This document shows, in pieces, positions 4,978-5,025 of a DNA stretch of 5,025 bases. The notes under the pieces are model-generated. The model saw only the letters and a list, made by a program, of their open reading frames with translations, was not told where the DNA came from and made no database searches. Location of the stretch: positions 1-5,025 of the forward strand of contig CAAGJL010000310.1 in NCBI GenBank assembly GCA_900770145.1, written 5' to 3'. A program made the translations under genes and the position numbers. The stretch comes from Clostridia bacterium. Lineage in GTDB: Bacteria; Bacillota; Clostridia; Oscillospirales; CAG-272. The first letter of the stretch is position 1; every line of letters starts with the position of its first letter.

Positions 4978-4985
4978 GGTGTTTA

Positions 4986-5025
4986 TTACTCGACCGTGAC
5001 CGATTTGGCAAGGTTGCGCGGTTTA
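4986..5025 (-). CDS. glmS: Glucosamine-6-phosphate synthase (GlmS), last 12 codons visible
   Basis: Only the C-terminal residues KPRNLAKSVTVE and the TAA stop (4988-4986) are in the window; the rest lies beyond the right edge. This ending is the highly conserved C terminus of the isomerase domain of glutamine-fructose-6-phosphate aminotransferase, which makes glucosamine-6-phosphate for peptidoglycan precursors. The stretch is short but very characteristic, and the stop position plus downstream terminator fit a real gene end. Confidence 0.85.
   Translation of the reverse strand, partial: KPRNLAKSVTVE

Overview
The window looks like chromosomal DNA from a GC-rich, endospore-forming Firmicute, most likely a Clostridia/Oscillospirales-type anaerobe. 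This rests on a close match to the sporulation regulator SpoVT, a DUF1934 (YwiB-like) gene, strong AGGAGG-type ribosome binding sites, sigma-A-type promoters with 17-base spacers, and very regular palindromic terminators. The taxonomic call is an inference; there is no rRNA or other marker here.

Layout, left to right. (1) The 3' part of a DUF1934 gene on + (to 397) converges on an endonuclease/exonuclease/phosphatase (EEP) family hydrolase on - (451-1290), with a strong bidirectional terminator between them. (2) The EEP gene and a metal-dependent amidohydrolase on + (1449-2732) diverge from a 158-base intergenic region. It holds back-to-back sigma-A-like promoters with a short repeat between their -35 boxes; a near-copy of the repeat, inverted, overlaps the amidohydrolase stop codon. 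(3) spoVT on + (2866-3414) follows, with a possible sigma-G promoter and a 9-bp-arm inverted repeat upstream. (4) A perfect 34-base palindromic terminator separates spoVT from the convergent mgtE-type magnesium channel gene on - (3481-4614). (5) About 265 bases of transcribed leader lie upstream of mgtE. (6) The last codons of glmS (-) enter at the right edge, followed by a terminator of the same family as the one after mgtE.

The most interesting part is the mgtE leader (about 4880-4615, - strand). It has a strong promoter, a 34-codon upstream ORF with a near-ideal ribosome binding site, a 10-bp hairpin inside that ORF, and a large terminator-like hairpin with a U tract between the ORF and mgtE. 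The arms of that hairpin have alternative partners, including the mgtE start codon itself and a segment early in the ORF. This resembles a translation-coupled attenuator or RNA switch controlling a magnesium channel. I do not recognise it as the classical M-box. The MgtE protein also appears to lack the usual N-terminal regulatory domain while keeping both CBS domains and the pore.

The genes do not form one operon. Each has its own promoter or terminator, so functional links between neighbours are weak except for mgtE and its leader.
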